Assembly: GCA_963693365.1 (NCBI GenBank)
Contig: CAVNZM010000016.1
Span: 558,001-622,000 of the forward strand
Direction of reading: 5' to 3'
Length of the DNA: 64,000 nt
DNA from: Amoebidium appalachense
Taxonomy: Eukaryota; Ichthyosporea
In this document: one piece after another, positions 44,392 to 56,806 of the stretch
Numbering within the stretch: position 1 is the first letter of the stretch
Layout: each line of letters starts with the position of its first letter
Program-made: the position numbers and the translations under genes
The notes under the pieces: generated by a model
What the model saw: the letters and a program-made list of their open reading frames with translations, nothing else
Told to the model about the DNA's origin: nothing
Database searches by the model: none

Positions 44392-46203
44392 CTATAATTT
44401 TGTAGTGATGTGTTTCTCAAGCCAATCAATACATCTAATAAACAGGTCGTAGTTACGCGTGTTTAGTATAAAATCAAGGATGTTGTAATTTACAGGTAGG
44501 CTATCTTTCTGGGTGTCTGTTGTGAATGTGACGTGTGTGTGTTGCGGTATTATGTGGTCTATCAAACTACATTTGGCGATACATGACCGGTTAAACTGGT
44601 GTGTGTGTGTGTTGTTTGGGCATGCAAATGATGCCACCTTATACTTATTAGATCTCCACTGTATAGCACGTGTACAGTAAAAGCGTGGTAATTGATCAAT
44701 AATACCATCAGCTAGAGAAAGACCAGTTCTACAGGAAGGTAATATGTATTTAGGTGTTATACACTTGCGAGTGCCATATTTGGCAATATGGTTGAGGCGG
44801 TCAGTATATATAAAACGAGACATAAGGCTTAGTTTTTCAAGGTGTATGCTTTCATCGGGTCTAGTGTCGTGTGGTATCTTTTTCCATTTGTTATATTGCG
44901 TGATTATCTTGTGATTGTGTACATGTTTAATAAGTAAGTGGCAGTCCAAAGTCACACACACACTATTGCGGGGTTTATTTGTATTTGTGCCCAGGGGAGA
45001 AGGGGAGAGAGAGGGGAGGAAAGAGGGGAGAGGTGAGGAGGGGACAGGTCGGATAGAGAAGAGAGGGTGGGAGGGCAAATACTTCTTTAAGCGGCTTATG
45101 TGCTTATTGAATTTCAGCGCGAGATAGGATACTCTAGCAGCTATTGGGACCAGACCATATATCGAGAGCGTTACAGGCCCAGGTTTACAACAGTTGTTAG
45201 ATAGAAAGGAGGCAACTTCTGCTTCAAGGAAATTTGCCAAGGGTTTAAGCGCTCTAGTTCTCTCTTTCTTGATCCAAGCGGCGAGAAGGGGTAAACCATA
45301 TTCACATGCCGGGAAGACAAAAGTGCGAATAAATGTAAGTCTAATAGAAGGATGGAGGGGTGTGTCTTTAAAAATATTAGCCGAGAAGAAAGCTAACCGC
45401 TTACGAGCCAACTCTACCCTCTTTTCGACCATATGGGGAAACATAACACCAACAGAATCAACCGGAACACCAAGATATTTGTATTCTGGAACTATAGGTA
45501 CAGGTTTAGATGATAATGTAAATGTGTGTAAATTTTTAGCTATATCAGGTACAAGAACACCACATTTGTCTATGTTAAGGATCATAAGGTTTGCCTTGCA
45601 CCACTCTGACACTACATCGAACAATCTTTGCAGGCGTCTAGGGGTACGGGCAAGGAGGGACAGATCATCAGCATAGAGAAGTGCAGGCGGAAAGTTATTA
45701 ATAGGGTCATCGTTTTCGGCGTAAATCTTGACAGCCAAATCATCTATAAATAGGTTAAACAAAAAGGGGCTAAGCAATGAACCCTGCAAGAGACCTCTAG
45801 TACGAGCAAAACCATATGAAAGATGCCCATTAACCACAGCTCTACCATAGGTTTGAGACAAGAGTGCTTCTAACAGAACACCAATGCAGTGTGGTACACC
45901 CCGTGCAGCAAGCTTTTCCCATAGGAGACCAGGGGAGACAGACTCGTAAGCAGTTTTCCAATCAATAAAGCCAACATATTGTGCACCAACTTGCATAGAA
46001 TCGTGCAGTGCCATTATTTGAACATAACATGAATTGTTTTCTTGTGCAGAATGTTGGTCTATAAAAAAGTTATTTCTGGCATATTCTAAATTGAGAATTT
46101 CGACAATATTTTCTGCCCAGATAGGGTTCTTAAAAACCTTTTATCAAGAATCGAACAATAGCGTCTTCTTTTGAGCATGAACCCCATTTAATTAATAGAG
46201 TCT
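44392..46203 (-). mobile_element. Non-LTR retrotransposon fragment with reverse transcriptase
   Basis: An open frame of more than 540 codons ends at 44392. It includes FIDWKTAYESVS (finger/palm start), GLLQGSLLSPFLFNLFIDDL, the catalytic LLYADDLSLLA, ILNIDKCG and EYKYLGVPV, in the order typical of LINE reverse transcriptases. Cys/His-poor sequence follows and no RNase H was recognised. The frame continues upstream to about 46203 if one base is restored at the A5 run 46132-46136. The endonuclease and 5' part are missing, so it is a 5'-truncated copy. Its stop is followed within 10 bp, in sense, by (CA)n, which could be a microsatellite-type LINE tail. The long intact frame suggests recent insertion. 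Confidence 0.88.
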
Positions 46204-46878
46204 AGGTTGAACATCACGTCGGTCATTTTGATTGGCTATTATTACACCAGCGTCTGATTGGCGGGAATCGCACCGGTCGAATGGCAACGGGCTGTCACCT
46301 CGAACATGTCCGAGACGACAATTCAAGCTATACGTACGAGGGAAAATGAATTAGTAGGCTTAATAAAGGGGAATATAAACATTCAAGTCTTTTCTGGTTT
46401 TGTACCAATTTATACATTACGTAAGAGAGCTCGTCTATAGTGCACATGCATGGTAGCGCGACTTACCAGCCCCTTTGTTCTCGCTTTCTCGCCATTTCAT
46501 TGCAATCTTCATTTCCGCTCTTAAATAATCGAGTATGACATTTACGAGGTAGTACACCTGACCGACTCAGCCATTCATTACATAACCAGCACACAACTCG
46601 ACCACCGTCACACACGTCCACTTGGCCGCCAGGTGCACACAGTGATTTTGCTTCTCTTCTCTAAAGGCTTTCCTTCTACATAGGTTCCTCTGTATCTGAC
46701 CGGTTATACAGGAAATATGTCTGCAACACAGCTTCACTTCTAATTAATGTTCCCTGTTAGAACGTGGCCAAACACCTAGTAGAGTAGTTAGTGTGTATGT
46801 GTTAGGACTTTATCTGTATGTGTTAACTTTTCTAGCCAGCTTATACCCTTTCTTATCGAAAACAAAAACATATACACA
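46204..46878 (+). promoter_or_regulatory. Upstream region of the VTC gene
   Basis: About 670 bp of unique sequence with few repeats. ATTGG (inverted CCAAT) motifs occur near 46232 and 46257. The ATG at 46879 is preceded by an A-rich ACATATACACA leader. No clear TATA box. Regulation cannot be read further. Confidence 0.4.
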
Positions 46879-48504
46879 ATGGCCTCTACAGGAACACTGC
46901 CCAAGGAAGGGCGCGATGGTGCTGACGGTACTTTCACACGCAAAAGCGTCAAATACATCATCCACAACTCATACGTCCCGGCGCTAAAACAAGCGCTCGA
47001 ATTTAACATGGGTGTGTCCCCGTTCACTCTTTCTACCGGGGAGGTTGTCAGCACGCAGCAAGTACACAGCGTGTATTTTGACAACGAAGAGTTGGGGCTC
47101 TATCACGAACGCGTCGTCAAAGCGGACAAGTCGAAACTCGTCCGCGTTCGGTGGTACGGGGACAGCCTGGTGCGGTCGTCCGTTTTCATCGAGCGGAAAA
47201 AACATCACGACGCAGAGGCCAAGGCCATGGGTAAACAGAGCACCAAGAAGCGCGCCGAGCTACCACTTGCACGAGTGGAGGCGTACCTTAACGGAAACTG
47301 GAAATACGAGGGCGACGACGTCCCGGGGTTCTTAACGAAAACGCAGAACCTCGTGCATGAACTTCAGCTCAGGCCGATGGTTCAGACGCTTTACGACCGC
47401 ACGTCGTTCCAAAACGACAACAACAAAAACCTGCGCATCACGTTGGACGAAAATGTTCGCATCTACAAGGAGAGGCAGACGTGGTCCGAAATCGTCACGG
47501 CGGACGGTCGGCCCGTCGGTGTGCCTGCGACGATGGGGTTTGCGGTGATGGAGGTTAAGGTGAAGAAAGACCCGAGCATGCGCCTTAAAGATCATTACCC
47601 CGACTGGCTGCTTGAACAGCTGGAGAGCGATCACGTGAGCAAGTTAAAGATCAGCAAGTACAACTACGGCATCTACAATCTGTTCACTGAACGTTGCTAC
47701 ATTGCACCTCACTGGCTGGACGAATTGAACATGTTTATGGCTACTGGGCCCCTTTCCGCTCCCCTGCCTCCCCCTGTACCTCCGAAAAAGGCGGAAACCA
47801 GTGTTGCAATCAGTGCACGTGGAAACATGATCGACGTGAACTCGAAAACGTCAAAGGTGGTGTACCCTGAGGCGAGCAGTGTTACTCTTCTCTCCAACCA
47901 CAGTTCCGAAAACAGCCAACACGAGCTGATTGGCGGTGCCGCAAAGGGAGGGAACACCGGGAAAAAGTCCATCTGGCACATGCCGAAATGGATGCATTCG
48001 GCAATGTCGAAGAAAAGAGACAAGAAAGAAGACGATCCTAAGGGAGGGTTGGTGCCGACGGGCGCAACCGCGATCACCATCCCCACCAACCGCCCTCTTT
48101 TGCGCAAAAAGGGGGTCGACGCAAAGGCGCTATTGGCCAACGAACGAAACTATTTCCATTGGGTGAGAATGTCTGTGTTCATGGCGGTATTCTCCCTCGG
48201 TTTGATCCATCTTCACGGGGAGGGGGTAAAGGAAAAAGTCACGTTTATCGTGTGTTCGATCGACGTGGTGATTCTTTACGCGACGGTACAGTTTCACAGG
48301 CGCGCGCTCGAACTTACGCGCGGAGCCGTCGATCCCGCGGTGAAGATTTTCTACTCGAAATATGGTCCGACGGTTTTGGCGATGTTTTTGATGTTGTTTT
48401 TCACCGCGTACATGGTCTTATTGTGGGTTATGGGGGAGACGCACCATGAGCATATTCAGCCGGCACTGAACGCAAACTTGGCGATGGTCTCCAACACACC
48501 GTAG
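46879..48504 (+). CDS. VTC-type polyphosphate polymerase with C-terminal DUF202 membrane domain, no SPX
   Basis: An intronless 541-aa frame. Residues 19-285 are the VTC triphosphate-tunnel domain: KYIIHNSYVP (Lys25), VYFDNEELGLYHER, RVRWYGD (Arg89, Arg91), FIERKKHH (Glu105), YDRTSFQNDNNKNLR (Arg174), MEVKVK (Glu225) and SKYNYG (Lys260). These correspond to the nucleotide/phosphate-binding Arg/Lys and metal-binding Glu of yeast Vtc4, so it should make polyphosphate from ATP. After a linker rich in Pro/Ser/Lys (286-420) come three membrane helices at about 424-443, 452-471 and 497-518, the DUF202 module that forms the polyphosphate channel. Known catalytic VTC subunits normally have an N-terminal SPX sensor of about 150 residues, but here the protein starts right before the tunnel domain. 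The likely site is an acidocalcisome or vacuole membrane. The base composition is even and the gene lacks introns, unlike its neighbours. Confidence 0.92.
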   Translation: MASTGTLPKEGRDGADGTFTRKSVKYIIHNSYVPALKQALEFNMGVSPFTLSTGEVVSTQQVHSVYFDNEELGLYHERVVKADKSKLVRVRWYGDSLVRSSVFIERKKHHDAEAKAMGKQSTKKRAELPLARVEAYLNGNWKYEGDDVPGFLTKTQNLVHELQLRPMVQTLYDRTSFQNDNNKNLRITLDENVRIYKERQTWSEIVTADGRPVGVPATMGFAVMEVKVKKDPSMRLKDHYPDWLLEQLESDHVSKLKISKYNYGIYNLFTERCYIAPHWLDELNMFMATGPLSAPLPPPVPPKKAETSVAISARGNMIDVNSKTSKVVYPEASSVTLLSNHSSENSQHELIGGAAKGGNTGKKSIWHMPKWMHSAMSKKRDKKEDDPKGGLVPTGATAITIPTNRPLLRKKGVDAKALLANERNYFHWVRMSVFMAVFSLGLIHLHGEGVKEKVTFIVCSIDVVILYATVQFHRRALELTRGAVDPAVKIFYSKYGPTVLAMFLMLFFTAYMVLLWVMGETHHEHIQPALNANLAMVSNTP

Positions 48505-48600
48505 TCGCCGATTGAGATTGAAATTTCAGGTGGATGTTTTATGTTCTTATTGTGGTAGTGTTGTTGTTGTTGTTTTTGTTTTTTTTTTTGGCCTTTTTCG

Positions 48601-48641
<41 letters not shown>

Positions 48642-49964
48642 AGGTCAAGAGACCAAGTATGGAAGCAGCCTGCAAGTTGTGATTTTTATAGTTGATAAGT
48701 GTACGATTGGGGATAAAAGCGGTTCGGTGTGGAAGCGAGAGTCAGCTTGTTGGCTTTTCGTAGATGGTTGATGAAAGTTATGGATTGCCCGCTTAGATGT
48801 GTCTTATATACTATGCAAAGTTATGTCAAGACTGTTTCTTCTTTCTTTTTTTTTTTTTGCTTGAAACCTTTTTATTCGCAGTTTCATATGATCAAGAAAC
48901 CTTTTTATTCGCAGTTTCATCTGATCTAGAGCTTGCTATTATCTTTCTTTTTTTAATACTTAGCATACGGCGTGTGTGTCGGGGGGGAAGGGGGGGGGGG
49001 GGGGGGTTGATTTAGAGCTGTGACATTTGAACGTCTTTGTTAACTGCAAACAAACTGAATGCATACCTGGAAACATGATTCGGGCAATAACCTGATACAT
49101 TAACCATTTCTTAGAACTTATAGTTTTAATAAGTGCAGCTATAATATTTATAAGTGCAGCTATAATATTTAAAAACTACTGCTGGATTTTTTGGGATGGT
49201 TTAAATTTAATTGTTAGAGATTAGTTGTTGTTTCTCAAGTTGCACTTAAAATAGTTCGTGTTCATTCTCTGAGTACGGACTCTAACCTGCCAACAACTCC
49301 GGGTGAGCCTGGCATATAACTGTTTAGCTGAGGAAGTAAACAGATATTTCCACATGTGTAGCCCATAATACCCCCTGCCCTCCTCCCCCTCCAACCCTTC
49401 TCCCCCTCCCGCCCATCTCCTCTCTCTCTCTCTCGATGTCTCTCACACATCCACAAACTCTCTCTCTCTCCCCCTTTCCCCCAGGCCAGTGGGTAGGTGG
49501 GTGGGTGGGAGAGGGAGGAGGAGGGGGAGGAAGGGGTGTAAGGCTGGGACCAGACGTTGCTTTGAACTGTTCAGGAGCTTTTTTTTTCTTTCTTTTTTTT
49601 TTCTTTTTTTTTTTTTTGGTTTTTATTGGGGGGGGGGGGGGGGGGGGGGGGGAAGGTGAGGCCGAGGGGGAGGGAGGGGGGGGGGGGGGGGGGGGGAGCA
49701 GGAGCGCTGTTCTAAAGCCTCCAAACGACTGGGGATTAGACGAGCAGATTTGAGGGTAGTGGTAATGATGTGGGGGGGGGGGGGGGGGGGGAGGGAGGAA
49801 GGGGGGGGGGGGGGGGGGGGGGGACGGTGAATATCTTTGTGGGGATAATTGTTGTGCTATTTCTATGAGAGTAGCGAAGGTTTCAATATTATTATGTGGT
49901 AATGTGTGTTTGGCTTTCATGTTTGGGTGCATGGTGTAAGGGTAACTGTATCCGGGGATCCGCG

Positions 49965-50016
<52 letters not shown>

Positions 50017-50397
50017 ACAGTGTATTTTCCGTATTTTTCATAAAGAAGTTTGGATAAACTCTACAGGCGTGTATAATGACATAAAAGAGCACATGAAAAC
50101 ATGACAATTACGCATTTGAAAACAAAGGAAACTGCCAAAATGCAAAATTAAGAAAACACCCCCCATCGATTTACCAGTGTGACTCAACACACAGGCACAC
50201 ACTTCAGTGCTATTGCAACTACTTGAAACCATTGTGGCACCCATTCCCCTCCCCTCCCTCCCTCTCTCCCCCCCCCCCCCCCCCCCCCCGCCACCGCCCT
50301 CCCCACACACACGTACACCACACACACACACACGCACGCACGCACCCACACACTCACGGACGCACGCACGCACGCCAAAAACACAAACACACGCACA

Positions 50398-50478
<81 letters not shown>

Positions 50479-50572
50479 GCACACGCACACACATACACAC
50501 ACACCACAAATGCACACACACTCCCACACAAACAAACACCCGCCCTCCACACACCACTCACCCACGAGTGTT

Positions 50573-50616
<44 letters not shown>

Positions 50617-51198
50617 AAAGAAAAAAAAACCACCACCCATATCCTCTCGTCGTCGACCCTCCCAATCCGACAGAAAGTTTGCACTATTTACTGTATATGG
50701 TGTAATATCATAATGCCTACATTTGATTTGCTCTGATGGAAAAGATCGGATTTTCCGAGGGAAATCTGGGTAGAATTTACGTGGCTGCATACAAACCAGA
50801 GAGTAGAAAGGAATGAGACGGGGTGGGTGGGTGAGGGGATGGGGTTGATGGGACGGGGGAGGGGGAAGGAAGATGTGTCTGTGCGTGTGTGTGTGTGTGT
50901 ATGGGGCGCTGGGGGGGGGGGGGGGGGGGGGGGGGGGGTGCGACGACTATGGTAAGAAGAGCAAAACCACACGTGCACCAGTGGTGTGTGGGTGTGTGGG
51001 TGTGTGGGTGTGTGCGTGTGTGCGTGCGTATGCGTGTGCGTGTGTGTGTGTAGCGTTTAAACATTCTCAATGCACATTCTGGAAAAACAAGCTCCCACAA
51101 ATAGGAAAAAAAAACTTCAAAATGTAAATTGATTAACATTTTTGGGTGGAACACAGGTTAATTTATGTAATGGAGCTTCACTTGCCTGTGGGAAAATG

Positions 51199-51236
<38 letters not shown>

Positions 51237-51817
51237 ATAGGAGGGAGAATTGGAAATGTGTTTTTTTAGAGGGGTTTACGGGTGAGGGGTGGGGGAGAGG
51301 GGGGATCTTTGTGGGCAGGGGTCATAGGAAAATGTAAATGATGAATTTCTTAGAGGGTGTGTGTATGAATTTGCAATGGACAGTGCCTGTGTGGCCAGAA
51401 TTGTTTTGCAACGGAAACGGGTGGTTATCCCCAGCTTAAGACCATGCACACGATGGGCGCTTTAGTGTATAAAACGAGCTTGGATTCTCGGAAAATTGCG
51501 GCAAAAACGATAAAGCACACACACACAAAGACGCAACTTTATTTAGAGACTCCCACACACTGGTGTCGTGAACCACATACATCATTCCATATATGTTTGT
51601 TTGTGTTATTGAGGCAACCTCCTTTCCTCCCCTCCCCACATTACGGCTAAATATGCATCGCGATGCACGTAGTTCTGTTTCTAACTTACCTCCAACAACA
51701 ATCACCACTACCACGAAACAAACCATCCATGCACACAACAGAAACTCTCCCCAAACCTAAGAGTCTAACCAATCTAACCAGAGTCTAGCAAATCACCAAC
51801 ACTTCTACCACACCATA
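48505..51817. other. Intergenic region between VTC and the chitinase-like gene (3' ends converge)
   Basis: T run at 48604-48637. Two-copy direct repeats occur at 48862-48925 (CCTTTTTATTCGCAGTTTCA) and 49131-49170 (AAGTGCAGCTATAATATTTA). G runs occur at 49631-49652, 49963-50014 and 51200-51234, (CA)/(CG) alternation at 50320-50500 and a C run at 50575-50614. 51240-51817 is unique and likely includes the 3' UTR of the downstream gene. No further gene recognised. Confidence 0.55.
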
Positions 51818-52263
51818 TTAGGCAAGGTTAATGGACCCCCCCACATTAGAAGTGGTCCCAATGTCAGCCTTCCCCTTAGGCCCCATCTCCACGCTACTAG
51901 CAAGTTCCGTCTGATCGATAAGACGCGCTGTCTCTTCCGCCTTAATCTGACGCACACGTGCGATCACGATCATAATCGATGCGATCAAACCAAACGCCAG
52001 AAGTCCCACCGTGGCATATAGGATACCAAAACGGACGACGGAGGATTGAGGGGGGTCCAAGTCGGAAATTTGGTTGGCGGCGTTCGGAATTTGGATGAAG
52101 ACGCTCTTGTCGTCGACCTTTTCGAGGGGGGATGTAATGTTGGTGAGACTGTAGCTGGCGATGCGGATGGCGTCTCTGGAAAACCGACCGGCAACCTGCG
52201 AAATATAATTTTTTTGGATTAGTGGGTGGATTAAACTTAAAGAAGTTGGGAAGGGAGCTAAGT

Positions 52264-52303
<40 letters not shown>

Positions 52304-52947
52304 TTCACGGAAACCATCGCGGGAGGCGGTGATGATGGGTTGGTTGGGGAGGAATGACCTGAAAAAGGGGGAGGGGAGGGGGAGGGGGTCTTTGGTATAT
52401 GCGCAACTGTCGGATATGATGAGAAACCAACAGTGGCTTCCTTCTAATGCGCACTCTCTTTAAACCGGATCAAGGACCTACATATGGGGGTTTTCAATTT
52501 TTTCTTGTTTATATTTTTTGGGGATTTTTTTTTCTCTTTTTGGGAATGGAGGGATGGGGGTGGAGATGAGGGTCAAAAGTGTGTGATTGAGTATGAATAA
52601 CACATTCACCGTGCAGATTTTGCAAAGCACATACACAAAAAATAAGCCCCAAGAACACGGCCCACCCTACGCGCCCGGGGGAGGGGGGGGGGGGGAGGGG
52701 GGAGGGGGGACAGGTCATCCACAGTGTCCGAGTTTCGTGATGGTGGCGGTGGGGAGAGGAGGGAGGGGGAGCGGGGGGAGGAGGGTGGGTGGGAGGGGGG
52801 GTTTCATACCGCAACGTTGAAAGTTACAGTTGTGGCCTGCTTAAGGGCAGTGAGGCGTGAATTTCTGATGACGGGGGGGCTGTAGCTGACCATGTCGGCC
52901 ATGAACACTTGCAGCAGCCGCCCACCATCTAGGGCAAGGGTCACCTG

Positions 52948-52983
<36 letters not shown>

Positions 52984-53579
52984 AGATATAGGCATTAGCG
53001 CTTTTCTAAGGGCCTCTATTTAATTCTCTGGGGAAAGGAGGGAGAAGGGGGGGGGGGGGAGCGGGAAGGGGGGGGGGGGGGGGGGTGGGGGGGCTGGGGG
53101 GGGGGTGGGGGGGTGGGGGGGGGGGGGGGGGGGGGAGATTGTTGGGGAACAGGCTGCAAAAAAAAAAAAAAAAAAAATTGTTGGGGAAACAGCTTGTTCA
53201 AGGTTTTATATGATCTGCTGGTGGCGGCCTGGACCTAAGGAATCTTTTTGAGTTCATCCTTAAAAATTACAAAACAAAAACACAAGAGTGCGAAAAACAC
53301 CAGAATCCAGAAGTTCACCGGGAATCTCCAAAACATACCTGCCAGTTAGCAGCGTCGGTGGCCGACTTCTTAAACGTCAGCGAAATTACAGCCTCATACC
53401 CGGTGGCCCACCCATACTTGAATCGGGCCTGCAGATCGAAATCCTCCTTCACCTCACTCACCAGATCGGTGATGTTGTGCGATGAGAGCATGCTAATTCC
53501 CTCGGTGCCTATGTCTGGGGCGATGCAGATACGCTCACCGGGCTGGGTCGGGCAGATGTACACCTGTGTAGGTGTGGGT

Positions 53580-53652
<73 letters not shown>

Positions 53653-56600
53653 CGTGGGTACTGTGTGTTGGCGATAAAAAGGGAAAGGGGTAGATTTATA
53701 GGTGAGTGAACTTGTTCTCGAGAATGAAAAAGGAGAGAGTGTGGAGAAGGATAAAGGAGTGATTGAGGGGTGAGTGGTGCATTCCAGAAACTTTCTTAGA
53801 AAACAATGCCGCATCTGAATCCTGCCATTGATTTCGAGAAGTTTTGTGTTGGTTGGAGTGCACGTCCAACTTGACATATCTGTGTGTGCACGTGAATACG
53901 CTTATGTGCGCACCCTTCTGTGCATGTGTGTACGTGTGTGCATGCACGTGCATTTGTGTACGTGTGTGCATGCACGTGCACGTGTGTACGTGTGTGCATG
54001 CACGTGCATTTGTGTACGTGTGTGCATGCACGTGCATGTGTGTACGTGTGGGCATGCACGTGCATTTGTGTACGTGTGTGCATGCACGTGCATGTGTGTA
54101 CGTGTGTGTGCACGTGCCAACCTCCTGGTCCACGTGCAGGGCCTTGCCCACATCCGTCAGTGTGCTCTGGTCGATGATGGTGTTGTTGGGAATCACACAG
54201 CAGCCGGACACATTGTGCCTGCGCCAATCAAATGCAAACGTTAGTTTTTATTCAAATACCAACCAAGCACCTTCTTCCTATCGATTGGTTTGGGCGAATG
54301 CGTGTTTCAGAGTTTGTTTTACGTGATCTTTGGTTTGTTGTGTTGTTCCAGGCTTTATGTACCAGCAAAAATGTGGTAGGTGGTGGTGTTGAGGGCTGGG
54401 GAGGGGCTGAGGCGGGGGGGGAGGGGGGGGGGGGGGGGGGGGGGGGGCAGGTGGGGGGGGGAGAGCGAGAAGGAGACCTGGAGAAAGGGAACAACGTGGA
54501 AGTGTATGGCAGTGGCAGGGAGGGAGGAAGGGAGGGGAGGGAGGGGGCAGGCAGGTTGTGGGAGGGAGGGGGGGGGGAGAGGGGGAGAGAGTAAGAGGGA
54601 GAGACTCGGATAAAGTGAGCAAAGGATAGTAGGGAATGTGAAGGATACTCTAGAGTGATGGCGGTAGTCAGGAACACTTGTGGTGATCTATTGAACGGAC
54701 GGGAATTGAGGGAAGGGGGAGAGGGGGAGAGAGAGAGAGAGAAATGGTGGGATGGGGAGAGGGGGAGGGGGATATGGGTGTGACGAGGGAATGAGGGGGG
54801 AGGGGGGGGGGGGGGGAGACGGGGAAAGATGGGTATATGAGTGGGAAGAGGCGAAAAAGGGACTAGAAAGGGGAAGGGCAGGAAGAGGGGGGAGGGGGGG
54901 GGGAATGACATACTTTGCAGCGAGCTCACAGAACGAATCAGCCGGCTGAACCTTGTACGGAAGACAAGTCCCGTTAATTTTGGCAAAATCCGGTACTGTT
55001 GTATTTCCACAATACAGTACGGGGTTAAGATATTCCCGAGGTAGGCCGAGACACTGTCTTGCCTGTTGGTAGAATTCAACCCGTTGCGCTTGTTTGTCGA
55101 ATGAGCCACATTCCAGATAGCCGTTAATGCGGTCGGTGGTGAGGTTGAAGTATCCACTAGGAGTCGGGTGTTAATATTATTAGTTCTTAATGGTGGGTGG
55201 TTAAAAAAAATAAGGGGTAGAGAGAATAAGATGATGGCCGTTCATGCGGTAGGTGGTGAGGTTGAAGTAGCCACTAGGATGTAGGTGTTAATATTATTAG
55301 TTTTTAACGGTGAGTAGTCTAAAATTTAAGGGGTAGAGGGAATGAGATGATAGCCGTTAAATGCGGTTGGTGGTGAGGTTGAAGTAGCCACTAGAATGGG
55401 GGTGTTAGTTTTTAATGGTGGGTGGTTAAAAAGATTAATATTAGGCAGTGGGGGAGATTATGATGGTGAGGTTAAGTAGCCACTAGGATGTGGGTGTTAA
55501 TGGTGGGTGGTTAAAAAACTTAAGGGGCAGAGAGAATTAGATGATAGCCATTAAATGCGGTCGTGGGCGTGATAGTTTTTAATAGTGGGTAGTTTAAAGT
55601 CTAAAATTTGAGAGTGGGGGAGAATAGGATGGTACGGTAAAGTAGCCACTAGGATGGGGGCATTAGTTTTTAATGTGGGTGGTTAAAAAAGTTGAGAGTT
55701 AGGGAGATGAAAGAGGTGGTAAGGTTAAAGTATTCATAAGCATGGGAGTCTTAGGCCTTAACATGGGGAGAGAGGGGGGTTAAGAAAATGTTTTTGGGAG
55801 ATTAGCATGGTGTGGTTAAATTAGCCACTAGAATGTGTTTGTTAGTTTTATACCGAGCAACTAAAATTTCAGACGTGGAGGGATTTAAATGGTGCGGTTA
55901 GAACGGCAACTGCTTGACAATTGGTTTTCAAATTTGGATTTTTATGGATGGTGTGGTCGGGGACATGGGTGCAGTAGACACTGAGAATAATTCGTTGGTT
56001 TTGCCCAATCACAATATTTGTTTTCATAATACCAAGATGTAAGTCTGAGACTCCACTCACCCCCCCCCCCCCCCCCCACCAACCCCCTTCCCCACCCAGT
56101 TACCCTCCCCCCTCCAACCCATCCTCTCCATCCCCATCTCCCCCATTCCCCCCCAACACGAACACACATCCCAATCCCCCGTTAAAAAAAAAAAAGGGAG
56201 GGGGGAGGGGGGGGGGGGGGGGGGGAGGAAGACACACACACCTTCTAGCCAAGGCACCCAGAGTCTCCACGCTCTTATCCAAAAACCCCTGCCTGGGTGT
56301 AGTCCAAAAGAGCATGGCCGTAGCATGGGCCACATTCAGATCATCACTCACCAGGTCGGGGTTATTTACTAGGTCTAGCCCCAGCCTCTTGCCTGCTACG
56401 TCATAGTTGCAGTGCCACGTCAGCTGAAGGGGCCCACGGCCAAAATACATCCTGTGTGAAAGAGCGGGGGGCGCGGGGGGAGGGGGGGGGGGGGGGGGGG
56501 GGAGGGTCGGTGCAGGTGGAAGAGGCGGGGGGGGGGGGGGGGGGGGGGGGGGGAGAGGGGGTGGGGGGAGGGGGAGGGGAAGGGGGGGGGGGGGGGGGGG

Positions 56601-56775
56601 GGGGAGTAAGCAGAGGGAAGAGGGGATGGGGAGTTTAGAATGTTGGCAGCTCAAGTGCATATCATGCATTGGAGCACCCACAAGGAGTGTGTAATATAAG
56701 TAGAGCAACGCATCAGGGTGGCTCCAGGTCATCCTGGGTTATGGGTGGGGCCGGGGGGGAAAGGGAGGAAGGGAG

Positions 56776-56806
<31 letters not shown>

